From Gammaproteobacteria bacterium (lineage in GTDB: Bacteria; Pseudomonadota; Gammaproteobacteria; Steroidobacterales; Steroidobacteraceae): 64,000 nt of DNA. The position numbers and the translations under genes were made by a program. The stretch spans positions 1 to 64,000 of the forward strand of contig RFOD01000003.1 of NCBI GenBank assembly GCA_009926865.1, given 5' to 3'. Every line of letters starts with the position of its first letter. Within the stretch, counting starts at the first letter, position 1. Of the stretch, positions 29,648 to 39,121 are shown piece after piece. Under the pieces are notes generated by a model. The model searched no databases. It was not told where the DNA came from and was given only the letters and a program-made list of their open reading frames with translations.

Positions 29648-30840
29648 TACTCGATGGGCAGGACTCGTCCTCTATCCCCTGGGAATTGGTTGACCGAGAC
29701 CACCTTAGCTTTCGGGAAAAAATTAAACTCCGAAGCACTCGCCCAGGTGTACGCGCCCATCGCCCGACCAATGATGAGATCCCCCGTATCCAGATGCGGT
29801 AGTAACAAGTTCTCGGCAATCACATCGATACTGTCACAGGTGGGTCCTGCTAAAACTGCAGGCTCCAAAGGTTTACCTCTGCGCAAAGACTCGAGTGGAT
29901 ATCGAGCGTGATCAAACAATTGGCCACTGAAGGATCCATAGAGACCATCATCGAGGTAATACCACCAGTGCCCCTCTCGCTGCGCGCGCCCCATCACGCT
30001 GGCCACACCGATTGCACTTGGGCCCGCGATGAAACGCCCAGGCTCTGCGATCACTCGGACCCGCTTGGGTAAGCGTGCCAACGCCTTGCGTAACGGATCA
30101 CAAAAATAGCCAATCGAGGTGGCTCGCTGCCGATAGTCGATGGGGAAGCCACCACCGATATCGAGGGTATCGAGTGGCCCCAGACGTTCACGTCGAGCCG
30201 CCGCCAACAAGGCCGTACACACTTCGATCGCCTCGACATGCTTACCAGGATCAGGTGCCTGCGAGCCCACATGGAACGATAAACCTTTGACACACAAGCC
30301 AAGGTCGCGTGCCCGCCGCGCCAAAGGCAGCAGCGCCTCGGGGTCACAACCGAACTTACGTGACAAGTCCGACACCGCGCCCGGCGCTCGGAAAGACACC
30401 CGCAACAAGACTTGAGCTTGTTTGGCGTAGGGAACGAACTTGACGAGCTCATCTGGATTATCAGCCACAAAAATGCGTACATCTCGCGCCAGGGCTGCGC
30501 GGATATCTTGATCGCGCTTTATCGGATGAGTGTGTATGCAGCGATCGCCATCGACACCGAGCTTAGCGGCTAACTCCACCTCACCGGTTGTCGCGAGATC
30601 CAAAAACCCGCCCTCCTCGAGCACAGTTTGCACAACCGCCGGATGCGGCAACGGTTTCAGCGCATAATAAAGATCGACCTCCGGAAGAGCCGCACGCAGC
30701 GCTCGGTACTGCGTCCGAACACGCTCGCAGTCCACAATCAGCAATGGCGATCCAAAGGCTTTGACCAGCCTACGAATCTCTCGCGACACAAATGGATCAA
30801 TGAAATCCGAGCGTAAAGCACGGGCAGAGCGAGAAGTCAT
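29644..30840 (-). CDS. Type III PLP-dependent decarboxylase, probable ornithine decarboxylase
   Basis: Alanine-racemase-fold decarboxylase of 398 residues. PLP lysine in DLYYALKPLPHP, GGGFPIDY phosphate-binding loop, AEPGRFIAGPSA, and the second-subunit catalytic cysteine in GPTCDSIDVI, the ODC form. It would make putrescine from ornithine; lysine or diaminopimelate as substrate is possible, though the CDSxD motif favours ODC. The start is ATG 30840; the frame is open to 31098 inside the Sua5 gene. It overlaps comB by 4 bp. Confidence 0.85.
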   Translation of the reverse strand: MTSRSARALRSDFIDPFVSREIRRLVKAFGSPLLIVDCERVRTQYRALRAALPEVDLYYALKPLPHPAVVQTVLEEGGFLDLATTGEVELAAKLGVDGDRCIHTHPIKRDQDIRAALARDVRIFVADNPDELVKFVPYAKQAQVLLRVSFRAPGAVSDLSRKFGCDPEALLPLARRARDLGLCVKGLSFHVGSQAPDPGKHVEAIEVCTALLAAARRERLGPLDTLDIGGGFPIDYRQRATSIGYFCDPLRKALARLPKRVRVIAEPGRFIAGPSAIGVASVMGRAQREGHWWYYLDDGLYGSFSGQLFDHARYPLESLRRGKPLEPAVLAGPTCDSIDVIAENLLLPHLDTGDLIIGRAMGAYTWASASEFNFFPKAKVVSVNQFPGDRGRVLPIEY

Positions 30841-30871
30841 AATGACGAGGCGTCTCCGGGAAAGTGACGAA

Positions 30872-31894
30872 TCAATGGCCTGCTGAGGCCCGTTGCAGTC
30901 GATCGCGTACTGCGTCCCACTCGGGCTCCTCGGGAACGCGCTCGACCAAAATACGCTGTGCGCCAAGCTTATCGAGTTCCCGCAGGCGCGCATACAAATC
31001 ATGCGCAAAACCGGCTGCATCCGCAGGCGCCTGCACCCAGCGCAGCACAAAAGCCGGCGTGTCGGCGCAGGCGAGCACCCCTTGGGCCGCAGGAGCATGC
31101 CGCGCTAAGACGGCCACACACTCGCCGGCGGCATTGGCGACCTCGATGGCAGAGGATAGTACCTCCGCGGGCAGTACGCTGACGGGCGTTTGCGGTGCGT
31201 AGTGCTGCAAAGTACTCCCGGGCACGCGAGGCACGGTGTCGACAGGGCTCCTCGCCTGCACAGGTTCACCCAACACCGCGGCGATGTCAGCCATCGTGAT
31301 CATGCCCGGCCTAAGAATACGCGGGGTCTCATCGAGTAACGACACAATGGTCGACTCAACCCCGACATCGCAGTCTCCGCCCGATAACACCTGGACCGCG
31401 TCTCCAAATTCTTCTTTCACGTGCTGCATAGAGGTGGGTGACACGTGACCGTAACGATTAGCCGACGGCGCCGCGAGTCCCGAGCCTAAGGCGCGTAAGA
31501 GCGCCTGCGCCACCGAGTGTGCGGGAATCCGCACGGCGATAGAGTCCTGCCCCCCGGTTAGTACCTTGGAGACTCGAGGATGCCTCGGTAAAACGAGGGT
31601 CAACGGACCTGGCCAAAAGTGGCTCGCCAACATCTTGGCGGACTGAGGCACCTCCGCCACCCACTCAGTGAGCTCGTTGAGACTCGCTATATGCAAGATC
31701 AAAGGGTGATCAGCAGGTCGACCCTTAAGTTCAAAGATTTTAAGTAAGGCCTGCTCATTACGCGCATCGGCACCCAGGCCGTAAACCGTCTCAGTGGGAA
31801 ACGCGACGAGTTCACCCGCGCGCAGCGCTGCGACAGCCGAGTCAATATCAGCCGCATCACACGTATCGGGAACTGACGCCTTTTGCATAGACAC
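30872..31894 (-). CDS. L-threonylcarbamoyladenylate synthase, Sua5 type
   Basis: Makes threonylcarbamoyl-AMP for the t6A37 modification of ANN-decoding tRNAs. 340 residues: YrdC domain first (LVAFPTETVYGLGADA, KGRPADHPLILHI, PSANRYGHVSPT), then a linker with PGSTLQHYAPQTPV and a C-terminal Sua5 domain. The two-domain form differs from the short TsaC of E. coli. 31 bp before the decarboxylase. Confidence 0.93.
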   Translation of the reverse strand: MSMQKASVPDTCDAADIDSAVAALRAGELVAFPTETVYGLGADARNEQALLKIFELKGRPADHPLILHIASLNELTEWVAEVPQSAKMLASHFWPGPLTLVLPRHPRVSKVLTGGQDSIAVRIPAHSVAQALLRALGSGLAAPSANRYGHVSPTSMQHVKEEFGDAVQVLSGGDCDVGVESTIVSLLDETPRILRPGMITMADIAAVLGEPVQARSPVDTVPRVPGSTLQHYAPQTPVSVLPAEVLSSAIEVANAAGECVAVLARHAPAAQGVLACADTPAFVLRWVQAPADAAGFAHDLYARLRELDKLGAQRILVERVPEEPEWDAVRDRLQRASAGH

Positions 31895-31897
31895 ATT

Positions 31898-32911
31898 CTA
31901 GCCGAGTGTCTCGGCGAGCCGCGTGACACTCAGGGGTGCAGAGCCCTCCGCCTTATTGTTTACGATCACGATAGCTTCGCGTCCCGAGGCAGCCGCGGCC
32001 TTCACCGCCCCTGCGATCTCTAGCCGCGTCGACTCATCCGGCTCGCAGAGTTGATCGAACGGCGCAAAACGTTGACGCGCCTCTTGGTAGGCCAAATTCT
32101 GCGCTAATAACCAGCGAATCACCAAGGGCCCCGAGACGGGGAGACCCCGCGCTTGTTGCGTCAAGCTCGGTAGCCGCGGGTGGGCTGCCAAGCCATGTAT
32201 TGCACCGTGTCGTGCGAGCACCTCCGCATAGTCGTCACCGAAGATCTCTACATCGCGCCACTCAAAGGCATAGGACCCCAGTGGTAATTCGCTCAAAAAC
32301 TGGTCGAGCCGCTCAAGTAGCTCTCTCCGGTAGCGCCAAACGCGTTCACCGAGTGGCGAAAACTGAAACAAAATCACGCCGAGTTTATGGCGTAACGCCT
32401 GCTGTGCAGGTTCAATGATTTCTTTACATGCGTAAGCTGGGTCTAAAAAAACCTGCGGCGCTGCCTGCAAGAAAGCAGGTCTCCGAGCCGTCTTGGGCGT
32501 CGTCAGCGCGGCATGTGCTTTGAGTAAAAATCGAAAGTCCTCAGGTACTTCTCCGAACCAGCGCTGCAGGGTCGATTTGGGGACCGGCGCATAAAAACCC
32601 CGATCGACACCCACCGCTCGAAGCAGAGGGTGCTGTGCGTAGCTGGCAAGACCTTGGCGAGCGAGACGCGTCTCATCCAGGTTATCGCCTTGATACACAA
32701 GACCCCGCCATCCGGGAAAAGACCAACTGGAGGTACCGAAATACACCGATGCCGGTAAACGCTTGGCGAGCGCATGCTGTTCTGGCGCCTGCGCCTGAGC
32801 CGCCACGGCGCCCGCGGTTTTATTCTCAGGGACGGGCTCGCCGCCTACGAACAAAGATTGCTGCGTCAAGACGGTGATGCCTGATCGCCAAGGGATGCTC
32901 GCGCACCCCAC
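31898..32911 (-). CDS. DUF72 domain-containing protein
   Basis: TIM-barrel-like DUF72 (YecE) family, 337 residues; function unknown. Diagnostic segments are YFGTSSWSFPGWRGLVY, FYAPVPKSTLQRW, KLGVILFQFSP and AFEWRDVEIF. GTG at 32911 directly follows the kinase stop; a later TTG before FVGGEPV is another possible start. It is followed after 3 bp by the Sua5 gene. Confidence 0.88.
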   Translation of the reverse strand: MGCASIPWRSGITVLTQQSLFVGGEPVPENKTAGAVAAQAQAPEQHALAKRLPASVYFGTSSWSFPGWRGLVYQGDNLDETRLARQGLASYAQHPLLRAVGVDRGFYAPVPKSTLQRWFGEVPEDFRFLLKAHAALTTPKTARRPAFLQAAPQVFLDPAYACKEIIEPAQQALRHKLGVILFQFSPLGERVWRYRRELLERLDQFLSELPLGSYAFEWRDVEIFGDDYAEVLARHGAIHGLAAHPRLPSLTQQARGLPVSGPLVIRWLLAQNLAYQEARQRFAPFDQLCEPDESTRLEIAGAVKAAAASGREAIVIVNNKAEGSAPLSVTRLAETLG

Positions 32912-33850
32912 TCATAGCTCGATGGTGGCACCAAACGCTGCGTGATAGGCCGCGACAAACTCGGTGTGTGAGAACCGATGGCTTTGAGTGCCATGATGCG
33001 CGACCTTTAGCGAGCCCATCAGCGAGGCGATACGACCCGTCGTGGGCCAATCCAAACCACGTTGTAAGCCATAGAGCAAACCAGCGCGATACGCATCCCC
33101 ACAGCCGGTGGGATCAGCGATCCGCGCGGGCTTTACCGCAGGAATCTCGTGGGTTTCCCCACCAGTAAAGATTCGCGAACCCTCGGCACCTCGGGTGACC
33201 ACCAACGCGCGTACTTTGGTGGCGATTTGTTCTAACGACCAGCCAGTCCGCTCCGCAAGTAGACTCGCCTCATAGTCATTGACTGCGACCCATGCGGCCT
33301 TCTCGATCATATCGCGCATGTCATCCGGGGTTAGCAGCGTCATCGCTTGGCCTGGATCAAAAATAAATGGAATCCCCGCCGCCGCAAACTGTGCCGCATG
33401 GTCTCGCATGCCTTGATGACTTTCGGGCGCTACGATACCGAGTTTGATCCCAGCATCCTTGGGTACTCGGTTGACGTGGGCATGATTCATCGCGCCAGGG
33501 TGAAATGCGGTCAGCTGATTATTGTCAGCATCGGTCGTAATATAAGCTTGCGCTGTGTACTCATCTGCAAGCTCACGAATGAAATCCTGCGACATGCCGC
33601 AGTCCTTCATCCAGCCACGGTAGGGCGCAAAATCGTGTCCGACCGTCGCCATCACCTTGCCGTCGCCACCCAATAAAGTCAGGTTGTACCCGATGTTACC
33701 GGCACATCCTCCAAAGTTACGGCGCAACGCAGGGACCAGAAATGCCACGTTCAGCATGTGGATTCGATCAGCCAAAATATGATCTTTGAAATGCCCTTCA
33801 AAAACCATGACGGTGTCGTAGGCCACTGAACCACATATCAACGCTGTCAT
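32912..33850 (-). CDS. PfkB family carbohydrate/nucleoside kinase
   Basis: Ribokinase-fold kinase of 312 residues. NFGGCAGNIGYNLTLLGG is the N-terminal PfkB signature; the C-terminal signature with catalytic aspartate is ADPTGCGDAYRAGLLYGL. Sequence style (MTALICGSVAYDTVMVF) resembles proteins annotated as adenosine kinase, but the sugar or nucleoside substrate cannot be fixed from sequence. Abuts the DUF72 gene. Confidence 0.87.
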   Translation of the reverse strand: MTALICGSVAYDTVMVFEGHFKDHILADRIHMLNVAFLVPALRRNFGGCAGNIGYNLTLLGGDGKVMATVGHDFAPYRGWMKDCGMSQDFIRELADEYTAQAYITTDADNNQLTAFHPGAMNHAHVNRVPKDAGIKLGIVAPESHQGMRDHAAQFAAAGIPFIFDPGQAMTLLTPDDMRDMIEKAAWVAVNDYEASLLAERTGWSLEQIATKVRALVVTRGAEGSRIFTGGETHEIPAVKPARIADPTGCGDAYRAGLLYGLQRGLDWPTTGRIASLMGSLKVAHHGTQSHRFSHTEFVAAYHAAFGATIEL

Positions 33851-33884
33851 CGTCGCTCTCCCTCCGGATGCCCTACAGGCCCGG

Positions 33885-34268
33885 TTAATTCAACAAAACC
33901 AAGACCCAGACGCTGGCCAACAGGGCGAATGAAGTAAACACCGCCGCCGATCCAATATCTTTGGCTAGGCCCGAAAGCTTATGGCGCTCAAGACCAATAC
34001 GATCCACGGTGGCTTCGATTGCGCTATTGAGTAACTCGACAATTAGCACAATGAACACTGGTCCGATGAGCAGCGCTCGCTCAATCCCGTTATCGCCCAA
34101 CCAAAGCCCAGCCGGAAACAAAACGATCGCCAAGGCGAGCTCCTGACGAAACGCCGCCTCCTCGCGATAAGCCCCTTTGAACCCTTTCCAACTGTTGCCA
34201 AAGGCACGCCAGACCCTGAGGAGACCCTGGGGTTTCGGACGCTCGAGATCCTGTTGCGCATCACTCAC
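33885..34268 (-). CDS. dgkA: Diacylglycerol kinase
   Basis: Small trimeric inner-membrane kinase that returns diacylglycerol to phosphatidic acid. 127 residues, three transmembrane helices, with the signature [17 protein letters not shown] holding the catalytic glutamates. The GTG at 34268 overlaps the gcvPB stop (GTGA); an alternative start at 34292 is inside gcvPB. Followed after 34 bp by the PfkB kinase. Confidence 0.94.
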   Translation of the reverse strand: MSDAQQDLERPKPQGLLRVWRAFGNSWKGFKGAYREEAAFRQELALAIVLFPAGLWLGDNGIERALLIGPVFIVLIVELLNSAIEATVDRIGLERHKLSGLAKDIGSAAVFTSFALLASVWVLVLLN

Positions 34269-35761
34269 GCTGCAGAGTCTACCGGCTTCCAAGTCAAATC
34301 GAGCTGTTTAGCAGCTCGCACGTCATCTAAACGCCGCACCGGCATGGTGTACGGCGCCCCTTTGACTTTCTCGGCGTCGGTTTCAGCCTCAGCCAAGATG
34401 GCGACCATGGCCTCAACGAATGCGTCGAGCGTTTCTTTGCTCTCAGTTTCAGTCGGCTCGATCAATAAGCACTCGGGCACCAGCAACGGGAAATAGGTGG
34501 TTGGCGCATGAAAGCCGTAGTCAAGTAAGCGCTTGGCGACGTCCATGGCGGTCACATTGAGTTCTTTGGCCTGTCTTTTAAGCGTAATAATGAACTCGTG
34601 ACTCGCGCGTCGCGTGGGATACGCGAGATCGAAACCGGCAGCTTGGAGTCGCGCCAGCAAATAATTGGCATTCAAGGTCGCAAACTCACCCACGCGACTC
34701 ATGCCTTCTCGACCCAGCATGCGCATGTAGACATAAGCACGCAATAACACACCCGCGTTACCCATGAACGCCGAGAGGCGACCGATGCTGAGCGGTCTAT
34801 CCGCTTCGCTCAACCACCGATAGTGATCCCCTTCGCGACTCACCACGGGTACTGGTAAAAAGGGTTCGAGTCGAGCACTGACACCCACGGCACCCGCGCC
34901 GGGACCGCCACCGCCATGCGGCGTCGAGAAAGTCTTGTGCAGATTCATGTGGATGACGTCAAAGCCCATATCGCCGGGGCGGACTTTGCCAAGAATCGCA
35001 TTGAGGTTAGCGCCGTCGTAGTAGAGCAAGCCGCCCGCCTCGTGCACCATCTTCGCCACTTGTTCGATTTTGCGCTCAAAGACACCCAAGGTTGACGGGT
35101 TAGTCAACATGATGCCTGCGGTATTGGGTCCCAATACTTTGGCCAAGGCATCAAGATCGACATCCCCCTCGGCATCCACTGGGATTTCTTTGACAATGCA
35201 GCCGCACATGGTAGCTGTCGCTGGATTAGTCCCGTGGGCTGCTTCCGGAACGATGATCTCATTACGAGCAAGATCCCCACGCGAGCGATGATAGGCGCGG
35301 ATCATGGCGACCCCGGCAAACTCACCATGCGCACCGGCCATGGGATTCAGTGAGACCGCTTTCATCCCCGTGACTTCTTTGAGCATCTCCTGAAGCTCAT
35401 ACATACAACTGAGAAAGCCCTGTCCCTGCGAAGCCGGCGCCAAAGGATGACGACCCAAAAATTCGGGCAGCATCGCGTACTGATTGCAGGCCTTCGGGTT
35501 GTACTTCATCGTGCAAGAGCCGAGCGGATAGAAATTGGTATCTATCGAAAAATTCAATTGCGACAGACGCGTGAAATGCCGCACGACATCCAGTTCGCTC
35601 GCTTGCGGTAACAGGGGGGCGTCCCGACGCTGCAAGGCCTGCGGAATCGTCGCCTTCGCGGACGCGACGAGCGCGGCATCAGCGGCCGGCGGACATTGCG
35701 CCGCCGCCACTCGTCCGGGTCGGGAGTATTCAAAAATCGTTTTTTCCAATATCTGGTTCAT
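34265..35761 (-). CDS. gcvPB: Glycine dehydrogenase (decarboxylating) subunit 2
   Basis: PLP-bearing half of the split P-protein of the glycine cleavage system, 498 residues. The Schiff-base lysine is in [18 protein letters not shown], and [10 protein letters not shown] and [11 protein letters not shown] are family signatures. It works as a heterodimer with GcvPA, decarboxylating glycine and loading aminomethyl on GcvH. Separated from gcvPA by a 55-bp gap filled with 14-bp repeats. Confidence 0.97.
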   Translation of the reverse strand: MNQILEKTIFEYSRPGRVAAAQCPPAADAALVASAKATIPQALQRRDAPLLPQASELDVVRHFTRLSQLNFSIDTNFYPLGSCTMKYNPKACNQYAMLPEFLGRHPLAPASQGQGFLSCMYELQEMLKEVTGMKAVSLNPMAGAHGEFAGVAMIRAYHRSRGDLARNEIIVPEAAHGTNPATATMCGCIVKEIPVDAEGDVDLDALAKVLGPNTAGIMLTNPSTLGVFERKIEQVAKMVHEAGGLLYYDGANLNAILGKVRPGDMGFDVIHMNLHKTFSTPHGGGGPGAGAVGVSARLEPFLPVPVVSREGDHYRWLSEADRPLSIGRLSAFMGNAGVLLRAYVYMRMLGREGMSRVGEFATLNANYLLARLQAAGFDLAYPTRRASHEFIITLKRQAKELNVTAMDVAKRLLDYGFHAPTTYFPLLVPECLLIEPTETESKETLDAFVEAMVAILAEAETDAEKVKGAPYTMPVRRLDDVRAAKQLDLTWKPVDSAA

Positions 35762-35763
35762 GT

Positions 35764-35819
35764 TGAATCCTCAATCAGTCCCGCTCACTCATTCCCACTC
35801 ACTCAGGCCCGATTACTCA
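35764..35819 (-). repeat. Four-unit 14-bp imperfect tandem repeat between gcvPA and gcvPB
   Basis: Read leftward, four consecutive 14-nt units begin TGAGTAATC, TGAGTGAGT, TGAGTGAGC and TGATTGAGG. The first TGA is the gcvPA stop codon and the array ends 2 bp before the gcvPB ATG. The two middle units differ at two positions. As 14 is not a multiple of three, the unit-initial TGA falls in every reading frame. Confidence 0.75.
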
Positions 35820-37190
35820 GGCCGCGCGAACCGCTTTCAGCGCATGACCTAACGCTGAGGCGTAGCGGGTGATGTCGGCTGAGGTTTTGGTTTCCGTGGC
35901 ACATACCAGCAAGGCTTGCCCGAGTTCGGGATAATCGACGCTGAGATCGACGCCGCCTAAAATGCCATGTCGCTCAAGCTCTGTGAGTACGGCAGCCACA
36001 GGTCGATCCAGCACTAAGACCGCTTCGTGGAACCGTGGACCCTCAAAGGCCACACGCATACCGGGTAAGACACTTAAGGCAGAGACCAACTCGCTGGTAC
36101 GCGCCAAACTGGTCTCAGCGACCGCCGCGAGACCTTGTGGACCGAGCAAGCTCATATAAATCGTCGCGGCTGTCATCAAGAGACCCTGATTCGTGCAAAT
36201 ATTGGAGGTTGCTTTGCCACGACGAATATGCTGCTCACGCGCCTGCAAGGTCAGCGTATAACCCGTGCGACCTTCCAGATCGACCGTGCGGCCGACAATA
36301 CGACCGGGCATCGAGCGCACATACTCAAGACGAGTCGTCATGAAGCCAAAATAAGGGCCTCCTGAAGACAAGGGCACACCCAAGGGCTGGCCCTCACCAA
36401 CACAAATATCAACACCCCGCTCGCCCCATTCACCGGGGGGTTTGAGTAGCGCGAGCGAGGTGGGATTGACGACCGCGATCACGAGCATCCCGGCCTCGTG
36501 AGCCCAATCGGTCAAGCGATCAATATCCTCTAGCTGACCAAAGAAATTAGGCTGCTGGATCACTAAGGCCGCAATATCTTCGCCGGCAAAGGCTTGGAGT
36601 GCAGCAAAATCGATCACGCCAGCTGTGCGTTCACAGGGAACCGTTTCAAAACGCAGGCCTTGATTGCCAGCTGTGGACTCGGCGACGCGACGGTAGTTAG
36701 GGTTCACAGTCGTCGGAATGATGACGCGCAGACTTTTGGATTTACGATGCGCCCGCACCGCCATCAGCGCCGCCTCAGCGACCGCCGAGCCACCGTCGTA
36801 CAGCGAGGCATTCGAGACCTGCATGCCCGTCAGGCTCGAGATCATCGTCTGATATTCATAGATCATCTGTAGCGTGCCTTGGCTCGCCTCAGCCTGATAG
36901 GGCGTGTAAGCGCTGTAGTACTCACCGCGCGTGGTGATCGCCCAGACGGCTGACGGAATGTGGTGCTCATAAGCGCCCGCACCCAAAAAGCTCAACGGCC
37001 GGCCATCCACCCGAGCTCGTTCGCTCATCAACCGGCCGATCTCCATCTCGCTGAGACCGAGGGGGATGCCCTCGAGCCCCGCGACGCGCAGGCTCTGCGG
37101 AATCTCGTCAAATAACGCATCGACGCTGGTCGCGCCGATCGTCGCAAGCATCGACTCAATGTCGGAGTCGGTATGCGGAATAAAAGGCAT
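35817..37190 (-). CDS. gcvPA: Glycine dehydrogenase (decarboxylating) subunit 1
   Basis: N-terminal-half subunit of the two-chain P-protein, 457 residues. [35 protein letters not shown] and [18 protein letters not shown] are characteristic. It has the fold of a PLP enzyme without the lysine and pairs with GcvPB. 2 bp after gcvH. The split form separates this organism from E. coli and Pseudomonas, where GcvP is one chain. Confidence 0.97.
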   Translation of the reverse strand: MPFIPHTDSDIESMLATIGATSVDALFDEIPQSLRVAGLEGIPLGLSEMEIGRLMSERARVDGRPLSFLGAGAYEHHIPSAVWAITTRGEYYSAYTPYQAEASQGTLQMIYEYQTMISSLTGMQVSNASLYDGGSAVAEAALMAVRAHRKSKSLRVIIPTTVNPNYRRVAESTAGNQGLRFETVPCERTAGVIDFAALQAFAGEDIAALVIQQPNFFGQLEDIDRLTDWAHEAGMLVIAVVNPTSLALLKPPGEWGERGVDICVGEGQPLGVPLSSGGPYFGFMTTRLEYVRSMPGRIVGRTVDLEGRTGYTLTLQAREQHIRRGKATSNICTNQGLLMTAATIYMSLLGPQGLAAVAETSLARTSELVSALSVLPGMRVAFEGPRFHEAVLVLDRPVAAVLTELERHGILGGVDLSVDYPELGQALLVCATETKTSADITRYASALGHALKAVRAA

Positions 37191-37192
37191 GC

Positions 37193-37588
37193 TCAGTTCC
37201 CCTGTGCGGCCAGCAACTCGGTGTAGGCCTCTGCAGACAGAAGGCCAGCGAGCTCATCGGCTGAAGCGGGCTCAAGACGTAACAACCAACCACTGCCGTA
37301 ACAATCTTGGTTGACTTGCTCTGGCGCTGTCGCCAACTCAGCGTTGCTTTCGACCACGCGACCAGCGATCGGCGTGTAAACGTCAGAGGCGGCTTTGACA
37401 GACTCGACGACGGCACACGCTTCACCAGCCGCGAGCTCCCGACCGACTTCAGGAATATCAACAAACACGAGATCGCCCAACGCCGATTGAGCGTGATCGG
37501 TAATCCCGATCTCCACGCGACCATCCGATAACACACGTACCCATTCATGTGACTTGGCGTACTTCAGCTCAGCAGGGACCTGACTCAT
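37193..37588 (-). CDS. gcvH: Glycine cleavage system H protein
   Basis: Lipoyl carrier shuttling aminomethyl between P, T and L proteins, 131 residues. The lipoylated lysine lies in [14 protein letters not shown] (about residue 65). LipA and LipB needed for its modification are also encoded in this window. Start overlaps the gcvT stop by 4 bp. Confidence 0.97.
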   Translation of the reverse strand: MSQVPAELKYAKSHEWVRVLSDGRVEIGITDHAQSALGDLVFVDIPEVGRELAAGEACAVVESVKAASDVYTPIAGRVVESNAELATAPEQVNQDCYGSGWLLRLEPASADELAGLLSAEAYTELLAAQGN

Positions 37589-38703
37589 GACACGGACTCC
37601 TCCGATGGAATTTCAAAACATTTTTTTCCTTGACGGACAAAGGGCAACTTAACGAGGCGAGCCGGTAGGCGTTTGCCGCGAATATCCACCTCGACACGAT
37701 TAGGACAATCGTGGGCGACGCGGGCAAAACCAATGGAGCACTCCAGAGTCGGAGAATAACTCCCACTCGTGAGCTCGCCGTACTCGCGATCCTGAACAAA
37801 GATTTTTTGATGTCCGCGTAGAACGCCGCGACCCTCGAGTAACACGCCAGTCAGGCGCGCCACCCCGCCGCTTGCCCGAGCGGCTTCGAGCGCCGCGCGG
37901 CCTACAAAATCGCGATCTGCGGGCTCAAGCGCCACCGTCCAGGCGAGGCCCGACTCGAGCGGATGTCGAGTGGCATCCATGTCGTTACCGTAAAGATTCA
38001 TGCCGGCTTCGAGGCGCAGGGTATCGCGAGCGCCCAAACCGCAGGAGGCGACACCGGCTGCATTTAATGCCCGCCAAGTCGGCTCCGCCTCGGCGGCCGG
38101 CAGCATCACTTCAAAACCGTCTTCGCCCGTATAACCGGTACGCGCGACAAACCAGTGGCCACATTCACATCCAAAGAAAGGCTTAAGCGCAAGCGCCGCC
38201 CCCCTATCTGACTCCGACAACAGGTCGGCGAGCGCTTCACGCGCCAAAGGCCCCTGTACTGCCAGCATGGCAAGATCAATACGCTCTTCGATCGCAACGG
38301 CTACCTGCCACTCCTCGGCACGGGCGCGCATCCAAGCAAGATCGGCATCTCGGGTACCCGCGTTGACGACAATCCGAAACCACTCGTCATTTAAAAAATA
38401 GACGATGAGATCATCGAGTACGCCACCAGCCTCATTGAGCATGCAGCTATAAAGCGCCTTGCCGGGTTGGCGGAGCTTGGCGACGTCGTTAGCGAGCAAG
38501 CGTGATAAGAAAGTACGGACGCCCTCACCGCGAACATCCACCACGCACATATGCGAGACGTCAAAGATTCCCGCCGCGCGTCGGACCTGATGATGCTCCT
38601 CGATCTGGGAGCCGTAGTTAACCGGCATATCCCAACCGCCAAAATCCACCATGCGAGCGCCGAGCTCGAGATGTAAGGCGTGCAGTACCGTCTTGCGTGC
38701 CAT
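37585..38703 (-). CDS. gcvT: Glycine cleavage system T protein (aminomethyltransferase)
   Basis: Transfers the methylene from aminomethyl-GcvH to tetrahydrofolate, releasing ammonia. 372 residues; [18 protein letters not shown] near the start, [14 protein letters not shown], and catalytic aspartate region [12 protein letters not shown]. First gene behind the tandem glycine riboswitch; Shine-Dalgarno GGGAGAGG lies about 9 bp upstream. Confidence 0.97.
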   Translation of the reverse strand: MARKTVLHALHLELGARMVDFGGWDMPVNYGSQIEEHHQVRRAAGIFDVSHMCVVDVRGEGVRTFLSRLLANDVAKLRQPGKALYSCMLNEAGGVLDDLIVYFLNDEWFRIVVNAGTRDADLAWMRARAEEWQVAVAIEERIDLAMLAVQGPLAREALADLLSESDRGAALALKPFFGCECGHWFVARTGYTGEDGFEVMLPAAEAEPTWRALNAAGVASCGLGARDTLRLEAGMNLYGNDMDATRHPLESGLAWTVALEPADRDFVGRAALEAARASGGVARLTGVLLEGRGVLRGHQKIFVQDREYGELTSGSYSPTLECSIGFARVAHDCPNRVEVDIRGKRLPARLVKLPFVRQGKKCFEIPSEESVS

Positions 38704-38722
38704 CGCGCGTCCTCTCCCTGGT

Positions 38723-38743
38723 TGATCACTGTGTCAGTGATCA
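38723..38743 (-). promoter_or_regulatory. Perfect hairpin between glycine riboswitch and gcvT start
   Basis: A perfect inverted repeat, arms TGATCACTG and CAGTGATCA (9 bp) around a 3-nt loop, sits 20 bp before gcvT, just upstream of its Shine-Dalgarno. There is no U-run after it, so it is not a classical terminator. It may be part of the riboswitch expression platform, or a protein-binding operator because the DNA is also a dyad. Confidence 0.6.
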
Positions 38744-38801
38744 TCGCGACCCTCCGCAAGGCCAAAAAGCGGCGCCAGACCTACTACCCAGCAGGCCCTG
38801 C

Positions 38802-39020
38802 ACCGCCCCTCTGTCCTTGGCACCTGAGAGATCGGGCCCGCCTGATGCAGACCGCTCCCCTTCGGTGGACGCTGATCGATCCTAAACATTCCAGACGGAT
38901 CAGGGTCGCTCTCCAGAGTTCGCCTACCACCTGCCGTTCTTTTGCCTGAGCGTTTCCGGGCGGAACTTGCGCCTTCGGCGTCCGTACCGCAGCAATGCTG
39001 GGGAACGGCCCTCTCCGGAC
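38802..39020 (-). promoter_or_regulatory. Tandem glycine riboswitch
   Basis: Leftward RNA with two glycine aptamers in tandem. Aptamer 1 begins GGAGAGGGCC, has the CGCCGAAGGCGCAA element and ends CUCAGGCAAAAGAACGG. Aptamer 2 begins CUCUGGAGAGCGACCC, has CACCGAAGGGGAGC and ends CUCUCAGGUGCCAAGGACAGAGGGG. The order and linker fit the known gcvT-motif. It controls gcvT-gcvH-gcvPA-gcvPB, normally switching expression on when glycine is plentiful. It takes up most of the 418-bp gap between gcvT and the DUF885 gene. Confidence 0.95.
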
Positions 39021-39044
39021 GGGTGGGATTACGCGAACGGTGAA

Positions 39045-39050
39045 ACTATA
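39045..39050 (-). promoter_or_regulatory. -10 element of the glycine cleavage operon
   Basis: TATAGT (plus-strand ACTATA) lies about 25 bp upstream of aptamer 1 on the leftward strand. No consensus -35 is seen at 17 bp, so activation or a weak basal promoter is possible. Confidence 0.45.
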
Positions 39051-39121
39051 GCAGCCCGTACGTTCAGCAGGTGGCTCGACTACACTGTAGGTCGGTTTTT
39101 TTTTACGGGATACTCTTACCC

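Noticed and set aside
29406-29819. 137-residue leftward open frame overlapping the decarboxylase and comB-like genes in another frame
   Set aside because: Both real genes are well supported and overlap here by 4 bp; the frame shows no family features.
38801-39060. Possible small protein genes in the gcvT-DUF885 gap
   Set aside because: The open frames here coincide with conserved riboswitch aptamer sequence and have no start signals.
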